64,000 bases of DNA from Lobosporangium transversale (taxonomy: Eukaryota; Mortierellomycota; Mortierellomycetes; Mortierellales; Mortierellaceae): positions 1 through 64,000 of the forward strand of contig NW_019029008.1 in the NCBI RefSeq assembly GCF_002105155.1, written 5' to 3'. Below, piece by piece: positions 12,016 through 27,023 of this stretch. The position numbers and the translations under genes were made by a program. Numbering within the stretch: position 1 is the stretch's first letter; every line of letters starts with the position of its first letter. Below the pieces are notes generated by a model. It was given only the letters and a program-made list of their open reading frames with translations. It was not told where the DNA came from and did no database searches.

Positions 12016-13149
12016 ATGATGACCTCCTCGGATAAAGAGCCCATTGAGACAGGCTTTCAAGAACCTTCACTACTGTCGCCACTTCAACCTGAAGGAGAAG
12101 CTCCGCAGATGATCGTTAACCACCACCGCCAGTTATCGATACAAGCAAAGGGTGTTCCGAAAGACCATTCAACTGATGCTGTTACAAAAGCAGCAACGCT
12201 CGGTTTCGCTGGTGTTGGACATGAGGATTACATAGATGAGATCAACCATGAAGAAGACATAGAACACGTTGAAGGATTCTATGATGATGACACGACTTCC
12301 GAGAACGAGTTGCGACAGGCGAGCATGGTTGCTTGGGCTGAAACATCAGGAAATGGCAGCGATGTCATTGCTCAAAGCTCGGATGACTATGGTGATGACA
12401 TGGACGATGGTCAAGACGATGAGGATGATGAGCTTGAAGACGATGACGACAACCTCTCAGAAGATACAGCCGACACTGATGATTTAGTTGAAAACCAAGG
12501 AAAGAACGACCACCACTACAATCGACCTATTCATCATGGTCCATACCCCAAATCTCGCCGGCAGGTCGAACAATTTAGAAGGAATCAGAATCGAACGAGT
12601 GTTTTGAGGAAAAGTCGTTTAAGGTTGCGGACAATCTCCAGTGCAGGCACACATACGGATTCAGCTGCAAAACCAGGTATCAACAGTGTCTTAAACCAGG
12701 ATGGAATTTCAGAAGATTCCCCATCTCGACAGGCTTTTGTCCAGACATGTGATGATGTCGCGCTTATGCTTCGCCAAGGTAGTAATATTGTCTGTTGTAA
12801 CAGCATAAAAAAGCACGACTTATTTGGTGGCATAAAGTTCCAGTTTTAATCCCAAAATACTCCATTAAATAACCCAGGTCCATTGCAGCACGGCCTTGAG
12901 ATCATATATCGGTGGATCACACATGCCATAGATCGGAGGAGATCAGGAGAGATACCACCAGGCTGCCTTCAGACTGCCGAACAATTACAGCTTCTTGAAG
13001 GCATTTACTTTTCAACGTGGGCGAAGGAGCTACTTGAACGAAGGTAAAAAGTGCATAATGCTTTACTATTGGTGCTGGGCAGCTTCTAAAGATTCTAAAC
13101 AATTACGTCTCCACTTCCTCCCTTATCTCTACTTCTCTAATTTTTTTTG

Positions 13150-13194
<45 letters not shown>

Positions 13195-16100
13195 GGCCTA
13201 GCTCCAACAACAGCCCAATCGTATTGTATTTGAAAGCCTATCTTCAGCTTGGTAGTTTGATCATTCAGCAAGATAACACGCTCCCAGAACCATACGCTCA
13301 AATTATGAGTGCTATGTTTGAACAGGACTACTTGGAAGTCCACAAAAGAAACTCCAAGCGTCCCTCTCGGCTGATGCATTTGGAAAGGGTAAAATACTAA
13401 GCCAAGTCAAAGGAATGTATATGATGCGTTTGCAATCTCCATTAACAATATATCTTTCATTTTAATTGTAGATTTCGCACTTTGACGTTTACTCGACTGA
13501 ATATCCACCTGAGGTAAACTAATATACTGTATAGAGTAATTATCATGCAAAAAACGGTAATTCATAACCATTAAAGCTGAATGTATATCGTTTTTTCATC
13601 CATATAACCATGATATAGGATGATGAAGTACCTCAATTACAGCAAGACTTTCAAAGATCTTTTTCCATTTTTGGAGGGCTAGAAGCATGTATTCATGCGA
13701 TTGAAGTCCACATGGAAAGCTCAGAGTGTGCTGAAGTAAAGCTACGGAACTTACTGCTGTTGCTCGGTTTGGTATCCAGAGTAAGTACGACAACACATGT
13801 GATACCTCGAAAAGAATGACCTAAAGTCCATATATATATTAACAAAGCCTTGCTGTTCCTCTCAGATCCCTGTGTCTGCTGGAGATTCCGATCAATCTCA
13901 GTTTTCCAAACTCACTGGATACTCAAGACGCCTAATGACGACCGTTCTAGGATATTTCCCCGATCATAACGACAGTTTTAGATCAATGAGTAAAGCTTCT
14001 GTTCAGGATGTCATCTCATTTGTGGGGATTTTTTTGCTTGAAAACTATCGCATACAAGCCCATCAGTCACATACAAATCAGGAAATTGATGAAGGATACG
14101 AAGATTTTGATCCAAGCGACCCAGTTTCCCGATCTAACCTTGGCGAGGTCAAGTTCGCAGATTTCAGACTTGAAATGGCTGTCAGGTTGATGAAAACCAG
14201 CCGCCTAGATTTGAGACTTGCAGGCTTGGCAGAACTTAAGGAAGTACTTCTCAGGATCCAGCGGTTACAGCATGGTAGGCCACGCTTACGCAGACGTTCA
14301 GATACAGACATGGATGCGCATATGGATACAGATAGGAAGCCAATCGAGTAAGTAATGTTCAGACAGCGAAAGTGAGGATGCTTGAGTCAAGTTCTGTACT
14401 TTTTTCCTGACATTATTCAAAATCGCCATGATTTAATTAGGCATCTCTGCTTAAGATTGCAAAGTATGAATATCGTCGCATGCATTTTTGGCTCCAATAT
14501 TCATCTGGAGATTGTTCAGAGGAGCACAGATGTACTGGTGTTCATGGTGCATGCACGTGTACTTACTGCCAATGATATTGATCTGATTTGGGCAGCAGCT
14601 GGTGTAAGCATTTTAGCAGACCATCGCAAATTTACTTAGCTACACTATTTAACTGATCCACCATGCTAATCACTGGAATATATCATGTATAATGTAGGAA
14701 AATCAACATCGATCGATTGTCTATGGCGTCTACCAAGTTTTAGGCGAACTCAGCAGTAAACTTCCTCATGATTTCCTGAAAAGCCTCTTCCAAAAGTTGC
14801 AGGCGGTTCATTTAGCAAATTGGGATCAACAATTGTTAGACCTCTCCCGATCGCTTTTCAATGCTATAGTTCAGCGCTCGAGATCCGGACCAGTAAGGGA
14901 GCTATTTTTTTTATAAATGGTGGGCACGATAAACCCATTGGCTTCTATTACTAATTCGAATATCATGATGTATAATTACAGGAAGATGGTTCCATCTCCT
15001 TGATACCATATGAGACGCTCCTGAACGTCCTGAGAAACTCGACTCCGTCGCTAAATACAAGAGAAGATCCTTCGTTGGTCTCCGTCCCAAGTAATCGAGA
15101 CGTCATTGGCGGTATTGCATATCTTCTTAAGGAGGGTCTTGGAGTAGGTCCATCGCCTCAGGACTGCGCACATCTTATTGAATTGTGCATACAGGACTTA
15201 AAAAAAAATCACCCTGGAGCAATTTGGAGTTTACAGGTTATACAGAGCGTGTTTGGTAAGACATAAGAATATGTTTTAGAAGTGTCCTAGGCGTGATTTT
15301 TAGCTCGGTATGACATGGAGGACTCATCAACATCGTTTACTCAATTGAATAGAGAGCCATTTCCCAAATGGTGAAAACGAAGGACTGTTATTTTATGAGC
15401 AATCCTGTGCTTCACTGTCAGACCTCTTCATCGCCAATCTAAAAGCCTATACGTTGGCTCTGAAAACACTTCCTCCAACTCCAAGTCCGACAGTGTCTGG
15501 TAATTAGTTGTACACAATTATTAGATTGTAAAGTGTTATCTGTGTCATTTTCCAAGCTTCTTAATGACTATAAATGTTGCTTCAAAATAATTAGCCTTTT
15601 TGCCGTTATCTACGCTTCAAAACTCTCAAGACTATTGGCGAGGACAGCAACTCAAAATAAGGCTTGATTTTCTAAAAGTGATGGCACGGCTATACCCAGT
15701 CTACTGGAACTCTTCAGATTTGGCAGACACTCTTTGGAGTAGTCTCATCGTTGATCCTATAGGCATCCAGGAACAGGATGAGGCTTTTATCTGTCTGGAG
15801 TCCATGAATGAGCCCCATTTTGTCGAGTATGTATACGAGAAGTTACTCCCTACCCTTGAGATTGCCAGAATCACTCAGAGAGCATGGCACTGTGTGCAGC
15901 GCTACTTCCTTCTTCTTAATTGGAATAAAGGGAAACTTATAGCGGTAGGTGCTATGATAAAATGTTAGTGATAATGCTACTGTTATTGGAACGCTCAGCT
16001 GATGCTTTTTTCTTTATATATTTATTATTCTATTGTATTAAAAATAGAGTGACATGTCGAACGATAACTCGCCAGCGTTTGTAGTCCTTGCTTCACTCTA

Positions 16101-19100
16101 TGGGATGGACTTGATTTGGGAAATTGCTTTGCATGCACAGACGCCTACTGTCGGCACGTATGCGATTGATTTCTTATCATCTTTGATAAGGGTAATGCAA
16201 GCTTATGCATTGAAGATACTTTAGATAGTGATGGTTTCGAATACTAGGCTCACTCTGTATAGTGTACTAAAATATTAACCGCTACCATCATCATTACTAG
16301 GCGCATCCTCGACAAATTGAAAGCCCCGTGCCTGAAGAAATTTACAAATTTCGCGAAGGACTTGTTGAAACGTGCGTTGACCATCTGGTCAAATCCTCAG
16401 ATCAATTGAGCAGTAGTGACAATATGAATATGTTGGATGTTTCACTTGTGTTTGAACGGTGTATCGGTACTTTAAAAGCATTTTTGATGGCTTGCAGTTC
16501 AGAAAGAGTTGATAGTGCAGCAAGACCTGAGATGCATGGAACACTAGATGAAGAAGCCATGCTCACTATCAGGGTTAACTCAGGAATAAATGTAAGCCAA
16601 CCTTATTGCGAAAAATCTGTTAAAGGCAAACAACTTAACGCCCCTAATATATTAAACGCCTATAATAGTTTCAAGTGTCCGTTCACCCTTCAGGGACTTT
16701 GGCTTCACTAAGGCGCGCCGTTGCCAATAAACTTCATTGTAGTGATCAAGAGGAAGTCCGATTGTTCTCGCTCGGTAAAGATTTTTCAATGGCGTGGGAC
16801 GGAAGAACACTGGAAGAGCTGCAAGTTGAGAATGGCCAGTCATTCCTTGCGTCCAAGCGCACAATACCTTCAACCTCAACACACTCTGTCGAAACAGATG
16901 TATGTTGATGTTTTCAAATGGTTGTATTCTGTATAACTTCTCGAACATTTACACTAGCTACTAACGCATAATTTCATGATTCAAAACCACTATAGAAGAA
17001 GTTGCCCATAGATCTTTTACTGATGCCTGACTTCTTTGAAAGAGTGCGTCAAATTTTCTTATTGGACGAAAAGTATGCTGCGCAAGCATGGGAAGTCGTA
17101 ATTAGGCTTCCTACGAGTCCTGTTCTGATTCGTTCGTTCGAACAACTGCAGGACGGTTTGGATTGGACTACGTTGATGGATGCGCGGTCTCCATTTCTCT
17201 TGCTTTACTCGTTACAGATTATCAACTCAATGGTCAAGCGAGACCAGGGATCTCAGGTATGCATACAGAAGAGGTTCGCAAAATCACTAATGTAGGCGGA
17301 CTAGATAGCTGATACTTTTATCTGGATACCATAATTACAATAGGATCAAACAAATCAACAATGGATAAGGCGTTTCGTAAATCTTGGCGGTCAGAAATAC
17401 TTGACAACACTGTTAATGTCTGATTCAGGGCTTGGTGCGACAAATTCCAGCCTCACGTCCCGTAAAGCCTTGGCCTTGATGTTGAAAGTTTTGGTCCGCC
17501 TTACAAACTCATCTGAAACCGAATTCGGTCGTGCGACAGATACAGATGGGGTTACAGCTGCTACGTTCTTAAACAGATTGGTTTCTGAGATATTGACATC
17601 TGCTTCACGTGAAGATGGTTCCAATCCCAGTAAGGCCTTTATGTTTAATTAATATGCGATTTTATGACGGGTCTCTGGTAGTAAAGACGAGTCCAATGCT
17701 TAAGCTTACTCTAATACATTTGGGCCGACATCTAATAGACGATCAGAGTATTGTTCTTAATGCTGCGACTCTCATCTCACATCTATGCACCGGACCCATG
17801 GGGTGGCATCATTTCCACACTGGGCCTGATGTTCGCTCCTTGATTTTCATTTCTATGGTCCAGAGCGACTCAACACCTATCCGAGAGACTGTATTAGATA
17901 TGGGTCGAAGGTTCTGCTTACAAGTGTAAGCATATTCTATCTTTATCTTACGATGGCTACTTCTGCTTATTGAATACTCTATCCTCAAATTTACTTTCTT
18001 GCTTCTGATAAAAACCAATCAAATGAATTTACTTAGTAGGGACATCCAACCTTCAGATGTACCACCGGTCATGTTTTTCCTGGACATAATCCAGTCATTC
18101 TTACCAGTCTCGAAAGAGTATGAGGGCAATTGTTCTGAGCTCTTCGAGTTTTTTGAGATCATTGCAAGGTAAAGCCATCTTTTGTATCAATCATTATAGC
18201 ATCCAAATAGTAAATTTCTTCAACTGCCCTAACGACTGCTTATAAATTTTAGGGAGGCGATTCATTATTGCACAGAGGAATATTACAGTGCTTTATACTC
18301 AAGACTTTTGAGAATCATCATGGAGCATCCGTCATCAGAAGTAATATACTCTTCATATATGTCATTTTGAATTACTGCGCTTACTCTTACGGTATCCATC
18401 TAATTAATGGATAATTCAATGATTTAGGATATTTCATTATCAAACGAGGATACTGTCCTGCTTGGAATGCTCAAAGTAGCGACGGCTATGATCAGCACGG
18501 AGCCGAAGTTGAAGCACCAAGTCGTTGATTTTACAGTCATCGACTATATTTTTGACGAGTGTCTTTTCCCACAGTCGCCCAACGCTCAATCATTGGACCA
18601 TCCTACGATGCCAACCATGGCTAAATGTCAAAGTGAGGGATCGCGATCTGCTGCTTTTGGGTTATTGGAGGAGTACGCTCGTGGAGAGCCAGAAATCCTG
18701 CGCCATGTTATCACAAAGACTCGTCTACTGTTTGATCGAGGTAATGTCCAAAGCCGTAAAGTTAGATGGTTTAATGGATGGTTTCACTCAGCCAGCAGTA
18801 TACTACCTACATTAATGAACGGATATTCTCTTATGTTTTAGGTTTAGAAATGGAGGATCAGTGGGGGTACGACCCTCAGTTGACCAAGAGGGCTAGCTGT
18901 GGATTCGTTGGACTTCAGAATCTTGGGGCAACATGCTATGTAAATTCCCTTATGCAACAGTTTTACATGAACAAGGAGTTCAGATATGGAATATTAGATG
19001 CCCCAATCGATGAGATGGAGGCAGACAAACACGACACATTGCTTTATCAGCTCCAGGTTTTATTTGGCAACCTTCAGGAGAGTATTAGGCGAGCATATAA

Positions 19101-22100
19101 TGCATATGGTTTTTGTTACGCTTATAAAGATTGGGATGGCAACCCAATGAATGTAGCAGTGCAAATGGATGTTGACGAGTTCTTCAGCATTCTGTTCGAC
19201 CGCCTCGAAAACAGCGTGAAGAGTACACCACAAGAAGAGCTGTTTAAGAAGCAGTACGGCGGTAAACTGGTTCAACAAATCAAGTCTAAAGATTGTGAGC
19301 ATGTTTCACAACGAGAGGATAGCTTCTTCTCAATACAATGTGAAGTCAAGAACAAGAAGTCTCTAGAAGAAAGCCTGCAGCTGTATGTTCAAGGCGAGAT
19401 TCTCGATGGAGGTATTACATGATGTCTTTACTCTTTGAAGCGATCATTCATTTATTGAGTTGTTTATGACATTTATTCAGTATCTGATACCGTGTGGACG
19501 GTTATTCCAATCTCTATCTCATACAATAGACAACAAGTATAAATGTTCAAGCTGCGACAAACATGTGGATGCTATCAAGCGGTAAGGAGAAATTCTTGTT
19601 GTCAATACAATTGATACTTTTGGTATTTATTCGATATCCTTATACAGTGGGGGCCCTTACTTTTGATGTAATGTAATTTAGAGCCTGTATCAAAGAGCTA
19701 CCACAAAATTTGATTCTACATCTCAAACGATTCGATTATGACATGGACACCATGCGAAGGATCAAAATTAATGACCACTTTGAGTTCCCCATGCGACTTG
19801 ATATGGAGCCATATACGCTCGATTATTTGGCACGGAAAGAGCAAGTTCAAGAAGGTGGTTCCGCATCACCGTCAACACAGCCCATTTCGGGGAATAGCAA
19901 TGCAGCCGCCTTTCAGTATAACCTCGTTGGCGTTCTTGTCCACACTGGGACCGCTGATTCGGGACATTATTATTCTTACATCAAGGACAGAGAAAGAAAT
20001 AGCTTTGGAAGTGAGAATGAACGATGGTATTTCTTCAATGACTCTAGAGTTGAAGAGTTTGACCCAAGTGACATTCCCGCAAAAGCTTTTGGAGGTACAG
20101 AGTTCATTCCAATGGATGCGTCGCCTTATCTCAAGTCCCAATCACGATCAACCACAAAACCCTACAGTGCATATATGCTGTTCTATGAGCGATCAGATAT
20201 TGTACCTTCAGCATCAGATATTGTGTCTTCAGGAGTTGTACCTGCTGACATTAGGCATGGTGTCATCAAGGAGAATACTTCTTTGTTAAAAGACTTGGCA
20301 GTATTTGATCGCCAATATTATCGATTCGTGTGGGACCTGTTCAACCTGTACAAAACAACCTCAACACCGGTCGGGAATGGCGATAGCGCAACAGATTCGC
20401 TTGATTTCCTATCGATGCAGTATGGGCTGGACTTTTTCTTTTATGTCCTAATCCATGCCCGTGATGTTGATCAAGAGCTTCAGCAGTGGACACGGTTCTT
20501 GCCATCGCTGCTTGTACTCTATCCTAGTAAATGCGCTACATTCATACGAAGCTTGGCGGATAACCAGACGCTCCTGGCGAGTGTTCTCTTGGCCTGTCCT
20601 ATTACACAAGTTCGTGAGGCAGTCATTGATCTCATTTACGAAGCACTGCATGGTTTGCGAGGGGAAAGTAGACATGACTATGGACTAATTGAGTGGGCGA
20701 ATTTTAAGACGAGTGAGATGGAAACTCAGGTGGCAGATAGAGACAAGAGCAATGGCGATGGTTGGATGTGCGCACAAGGATCACCTATTTGTAGGCTCAT
20801 CACAACTCTACTTCAAATACTTCCAGAGGCGCGTGCAAACTGGAGGAATTTTGACGAGTACTTCAAGCTCTTATACAACATCACACAGCTGGGCCGGGCA
20901 GAGCGAATCTTTATGGTGCGTGAAGGGTATATCTCAGAGCTGATTGACCTATATACCTACGATGAGAGAAACGACTCGAAGAAAAAGAAGATGGGCGATA
21001 AATTCACTAAACCATCCTTCCGTTACTTGATCCTAACTGTCCATGAATTGGTTACTACCTGTGATGTAATCCGATCATACGAAGCTCTTGAGCGGGACCA
21101 GGAACAGCGAATAGCACATGGCCGAAGTGGTAGCCAAGTGTCCCGGAAATCGTCAACTTCATCTGCATCAACATCGTCAGCCACTTCAAGCCTAAGCTCA
21201 GAGGATGTCAATGAGGATATTGTGCGTGATCCTAATGAGTCACCGGAGCTAGATAATATCGCAATATTATCGCGAGCAGATCTTAACGCACTCTTTTCAT
21301 CCCATGCACCGCATGGGAACCCCGAGCGCTCGCCATTTTTAATCTCGAAGATGATTCAAGATCACATTGACACAGCTATTATTGCCAGGCTAGTGAGTCA
21401 CCTCTCTAGTCACCATGGTCTAGGTAACCGCCTCTTAGGATCACTCTCGACTGCCTTAAACTATGCCAACGAGGACCAATTTTCAGTTATAATACAGATC
21501 TTTAAAGAACTGGTGCTATTTGAAGATGATCAACTCGAGAACCGAGTTGAGTTTATCCTCATGCAGCTAGTCAAGGTACTGCGTTATCTCATTTGGACTA
21601 CAACGTGCCTAAGTATGTGGGTACTGTTGAAAGATTTTTGAACATGCTCTTACTGTTATATTTTTCTTCCAATGTGTACAGGTCCTTGATCATACACCTC
21701 AGCATTCAGTAGCGTATGATTGTCTCGATTTCTTCCGTACAATCTCAGATTATGGCCAATGTGGACGATTGGCGCAAGCATGGTTACTGCGGAATAGCCG
21801 AGCATGGCTTCAAGAGCTGCTACTAATGCAGAATGATTCAGAGACGCGGTTACGTGCACGCTTATTCTATATGGAACTTTTAAGCTCAGAACGTGCATTT
21901 AATGGTTGGAATGACCAGGAAGCAGCAGAAGCACAGACGCGACATTTCGAAGAACTCTTGCAATTAATGGGGGCCATCCCTGAGTTGTTGGCTTACTATC
22001 CAGATCATATGAGGAAAGGTGGGTCTATTAGTTTTTTTCTTTTATAAATGCTTCCAGTGCATACTTAGCTAGAGAATACTCCGATATACGACAAACTTCT

Positions 22101-25033
22101 GCATATGTTCCATTCTTGTATTTACTTTTATTTTATTGTATTTTATTTGTTTAGATGATGATCCTGACGGATGGAAACTTGTAGAGTACTTCAAAGCGTT
22201 GACAGAACTAGTCCGGAGTGACGCTGAAAGGATTAAGGTATTGCTCAAAGACTATAGACAGAGATATGTCTTGAAAATCTGTCTCCGATCCTAATACCTG
22301 TGGTTATTTATTATTTCGCCGCTGCACATAGTTTACTCCAAGCTGGAAGTTGTTTATTGACATTCTGTCAAAGATTGACTCAGAACAAATCAAACTGGAC
22401 TATGATAAGAAGGTACATTAGGTTCAGGCTGCATGCCATGTCGTCCACGCGATTCTATACCTTTAAGAACGAGATACTGAACAAAGGCATTTTCCCTTTT
22501 ATGATCGATTTTAGGAAATGATGATCTTCTGGGAAAAGATCATGACTGAAAACCAGGAATTGAACATGCGACTAGCATCCTATAAACCATTGGGCACGCT
22601 ACTTCGAAAGTTTTTTGTGTGTCTTCAGCCCAACCCAACCAATCTGCAATTTCACCGGGAAACCCTTCCTATATACTTTGGTCTCGTACTTCGCTTTAGC
22701 AGGCTCCAACCTGCTTTTCATACCGAATGGGTGCATTGTCACAACTTCACTTGGGCCCTTGGTGCAATGAAGTGGGGAGTCTTCACTCAATATGTAAATC
22801 GGAGCTTCATGGCAAAACTACTTTACCGCGCTTTCTAACGATTACAATGGGTACAAATATGAGCACGAACACGAGCATGGGTTGACTTATGTATTCTTTT
22901 CACTTATTTGTTCCCATAGTGCCCTAGGGAGCTTGATGAGCTACTTGTCTTTACACTTTCAGAATTTCCTCCTTACCGACAAGAGTGTTGGAGAGCGTTG
23001 TCTGCGCCAGATACCCCAAGATTCTACGCTCAGTTCATGCAGTAGGTGATACCATACATTGGGCATCTCATTTTACAATGTAAACAAACTGCAAGGCTTA
23101 ACATGGTTTCTCTCCGCTTAGGATCGCTCGAGCGATGTTCGAAGCTGAAAATGAAATGGCTGGCGCTTTGTTTTATCAGCATCGCGGCCTCGTGCATTTG
23201 ACTGAGGTATGATATCGAATGCTGTGCCGCAACAGTTTTTGCATGCACATGTTGCCATAGCTAGAAAATACTTTGTATCTAAACGTACATTATTTTGGAT
23301 CAAATATCTCCTTCTAAACATCTATAGATAATTCAAAAAGGCGACCAGCCCGAAGCAAACGAGGATGAGTTTTTTGCTGTTGATGCTCTCGTGCTTTTGA
23401 GCGACTACCTTTGCCGAATGACTGTTTGCCGTAACACTGCAGGTAAATGAATTGATCGGTATCGAAAAGATAAATGCAACATGGTCTAGCTAGATGGCTA
23501 AAATCAATGCTTTCTTTTCTGATTGCAGCATTTGCAGAAGCTATGGACCATTGGAGCAACATCTACATCGCTATCAAAATACTTATGGGTAATTTGATGT
23601 GGACAGCTCCTTTTAATGTGTATACAGCCTCGGTCACAATTTTGACCGTGATTGCGAGTGAGGCTACAGAGTCTCAGGCGGCGTCAATCTTGGATCTTTT
23701 GGATAAAGCACACCATGAATTACGGGATAGTGTATTGGAAGCGGAAAGTAAGTAAAACTTTAAAAAAGATCGCCCAGCCTGAGATACAACATGAAGTCCC
23801 TATAAAATACTAATTCCTTCCACCATTCGCAGTTCAAACATGTTTTGGAGGGCCTAACTCTCCATATACTCAATATGGAGTACTTGAATCACGACCAGCC
23901 ATTCCCAATGTGCGCTCGCCCCCTATGAGGATAGGTCCTCTTATCGTGATGCACTCGGAGCTGTACAAACGTCTCGGTGATACAGCTGCTAAACAGGTGT
24001 TGGATGAATGGTTCATGCCTTACTGGACAATGGCCCGAGCAGCATGTAGTCTAGCTGATGGCCATGAGAATCAGAAAAAATCCATTGACCTAGGTAAGCG
24101 CCAATTCTCTTTCCTCATTTCATTATTGATTTTGAAATTTTCCCTTGGGATAGCGAAGAAACATGTCACTCAAACAACCTCATCTTTGGGTTAATTAAAT
24201 GCTCCTAGCTGCTCTAATGGCTCTAGAGCAACTTGATGTGGGCTGCCTTCTTCATATGGATGTTTTATGTGAGGCCATAGTCAACGCTGATAACGCTGAT
24301 AAACTGCTACTGTTTAAGAATTCCAATGTGGCGCTGTTCATGAAGCGATTCCTGAAGCGTGAAAAATATCTTACCAGTCTGAACGAATCTTCTCGGCTGA
24401 GCGCTTGTGCATTGCTTTTGAAGGCTATTGATTTGGAGCAATCATTTCGAAAATCCATCGCAGACGAAAGCTTTACCAAAGCAGAACATGTTTTAAAAAG
24501 GATCGTAGTCCTTGAGGAGTCCCAATCAGGCTACAAAGATCAACAACAGGCTAGAGACAGCGATATGAACAGTGATATGGACAACAACAACGGCCCTCCT
24601 TTGGCTCCTGATCAAGATTGTCAAGACCTTATTATTGTAAGTTCACTTTATGCTTTTAATTATTGGACGGAAAAGAGAGCAGATATTAAGTCCTTTGAGT
24701 TGAATGACTGGATAATGATAATGAATGACGTTTGTTTCCCAAATGTTCGCCTCAAACCCTGATAACTAGGCCTTACAAAACATTGTAATTCTCGATATTG
24801 ATGCACGTGATGAGATTTCAGAAGACTCTGCTCGTTTAAGGCGATTACAGGAGAATATCTATGAAGCTCTACCTCGAGTACCAGAAAAATACAGCTCTAG
24901 CATGTCAAGATTCCTGCCGGTACCACCAACAACAACGTCATCTAATGTACTAAAACCTGTAGAGAATCAAGATGCGAGTGGGAACAATAGTGGAGCAGAA
25001 GATCCAAGTGTTATGACTGGGATTACTGGATAG
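12016..25033 (+). CDS. Giant ubiquitin carboxyl-terminal hydrolase (USP34/USP9X/USP24 type)
   Basis: A 13-kb gene of about 30 exons (for example 12016-12778, 12878-13043, 13196-13388, 18841-19409, 19681-21573). Rough exon summation gives about 3,200 residues. The N-terminal third is acidic and then helical-repeat-like. A ubiquitin-like segment lies at about 16680-16870 (GTLASLRRAVANKL, then LFSLGKDF). The peptidase C19 domain has the Cys box GLQNLGATCYVNS (Cys codon 18934-18936), a CxxC knuckle at about 19549-19560, the LILHLKRFDYD motif, the His box DSGHYYSY (His codon 19965-19967) and WYFFNDSRVEEFD. RLDMEPYT after the KRFDYD motif is typical of the large USP9X/24/34 group. The enzyme removes ubiquitin from proteins; substrates cannot be told from sequence. 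The last exon ends with TAG at 25031-25033. Several exon borders are approximate. Confidence 0.88.
13140..13192. repeat. T-run followed by A-run inside an intron
   Basis: Within intron 2 of the ubiquitin hydrolase gene about 20 T (one G interruption) are followed by about 31 A, directly before the acceptor. It could fold into a hairpin and is prone to slippage. Confidence 0.9.
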
Positions 25034-25221
25034 GCCCCTCATCTTGATGAAGAGCTGGCAACAGTGATGGAGAAGAAGGCTACTGAGCCGACAGAATAAC
25101 AGTACTTTTAGTTGAATTAATGCATAGTGGAGTTAATCAGTTTTTCATATGTACATTAATAAAAAATTATATATCTATATATAAAAAAAATGTGATGAAA
25201 AGCTGTATAATTTTATACATT

Positions 25222-26828
25222 TCAAATATCTATCGCCATACTGGTGGCATTGTGAAAGTTACAATTGACCCAAGTACGTACGGTCTTGTCAAAGCTACAG
25301 CTCACTAGCATATTTCTATGATAGTCCATGTATAGACCTCTGACAACGGAAGTATGGCCCTCCAGAGTTCTAATAATGGCTTGCTCATGGCTTTGTTTAG
25401 TCCCGCGTGTTCCTGCAACAGTAGCTACCGCGGCACCATCATCGGCATTGTTCACTTGCAAGCAGTAAATTTTGTGGTCGTTTCCGGTGACATAAAAATA
25501 TTTGCCAGTCCGATCCCAGACATGTCGAGGGGTCGAGAACCCATCTGTAGGGACGCCATAGTAGTTGAAAAGCTGCAATGCAGAACCAGTTCGAAACAAG
25601 ATCTGGCGACCTGTTGGGGAATCAGTTGAAACCAAGAGGTAACCACCATTATTGTGAGGAGAAGCCGAGATCTCCATGGGGGTAAACGAGACCCAGTTAT
25701 CGTTGTTGAGGTTCATGTTGTACTTTGTGACGGAGTAATCACTTAGATTAATATAGTGCAAGTAGTTGTCGTCTCTTGTTCCAACTACAGCCGTAGGTGG
25801 ACGAGTTTCATTGCAGATGCCATTGTCCACACTGCTGACGCCAGAGTTTGAAGGCCAAGGAAGGACACAAAGACTCTCGACAGCGCCCTTGAACGTCAAT
25901 GTCTTGTCAAGGACATAACGAGGGAGTCTTTTCTCTTGACTCCTATTATTTGTCTCTTCTTCTTCAATTGCCTTGTAGATACGGACCGTCTTGTCATGGG
26001 AGGCAGTGATAATTCGGGATCCGTCCATGGCGAATTTGGCCCGCACGACAAACTTGGCATGATCCTTAAAGATTTGATGTTCTTCACCCAAAACTGTGTT
26101 AGTCAAGACAACAGTCTTGTCCATAGCACTGGTCAACATCAATTCTGGGAATAGTGGATGGAAATCAATATCGAGAGCTACACCACTATGAGGTTGCCAA
26201 ATCTTGAAGACCTCTCCTGGTTGATGGTCACCATGGTCATTAGTGTTTTGTTGTTGTTGTTCAATGGTATTCTTTTGTTTGAGCATTGTAAACTTCACTG
26301 TCCGATCTGCAGCAGCGGTGACGAGAGCAGGGATGAACTTGACTGTCATCGAAGGATCCTGATCGAGATCTTGCCATGTAGGGGCCACAGCCACTTGTGC
26401 TGTCCTGGCAAAGATAATATTCACTGAATGTAAATTTTGAATTACTTCGTCCGCTGTGTCGGGCATCGAGCCATCTCCTGGAGCTGATAAATCTTGCTCC
26501 TCTATTGAGCTATATATGTCGTTTTTTTTTTATATAAAAACCGATGTTAAAATATAAAACATTCTGCTTATAAACTGTGTTGTGCTTTATGATGTCTTCT
26601 TTTTTACCTTGGTAAGTTAAGTTGTCCAAGTTGGTTATGCAGTTGCGACATACGAATATCCGTTAGGACTTCAATAAGAGGTTTAGGTGGAGGGGTGCTT
26701 TGTGGAATATCCTCCAACACAACTTTTGCCTCGTTCTCGAATGCTTTCAGCGCATCATTGTACCCCTGGCTCTGCAGGAAATTTTGGACCATAAGATGAG
26801 CATCACTCACAAGCCGTCTATATTCCAT
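25222..26828 (-). CDS. LisH-WD40 repeat protein
   Basis: Two exons, 26828-26608 and 26509-25222, joined by GTAAAA...ATAG; 502 residues. The N-terminus (residues 1-40: YRRLVSDAHLMVQNFLQSQG, then YNDALKAFE) has the pattern of a LisH dimerisation motif. WD40 repeats follow from about residue 100: TAAADRTVKF, TSAMDKTVVL, TASHDKTVRIY and the final SCSFDKTVRTW all show the Asp-Lys-Thr-Val turn of beta-propeller blades. The protein is probably a soluble scaffold; no enzymatic site is seen. It lies head-to-tail 195 bases downstream of the dipeptidase gene. LisH-WD40 architecture is shared by several complexes (for example GID/CTLH and transducin-like corepressors), so the partner is not identified. 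I considered a Dug2-type protein, but the M20 peptidase half of Dug2 is absent here. Confidence 0.85.
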
Positions 26829-27023
26829 TTTTTTTTTTTTTCTGTGAATGATGTTTTTAATGTATGAGAATTGCTTTTTTAAAAAAAAAATGCTTTTTCC
26901 ATGTCAAGGACCAGGTCACATATTCATGTGCGTGTCATGCATTGGTATTTGGTGGCGTTTTTATTACACTAAAAAAAGGGGTAATGGAAGTGTGCGCTGC
27001 AATTTTTTTTACGACTATATTAT

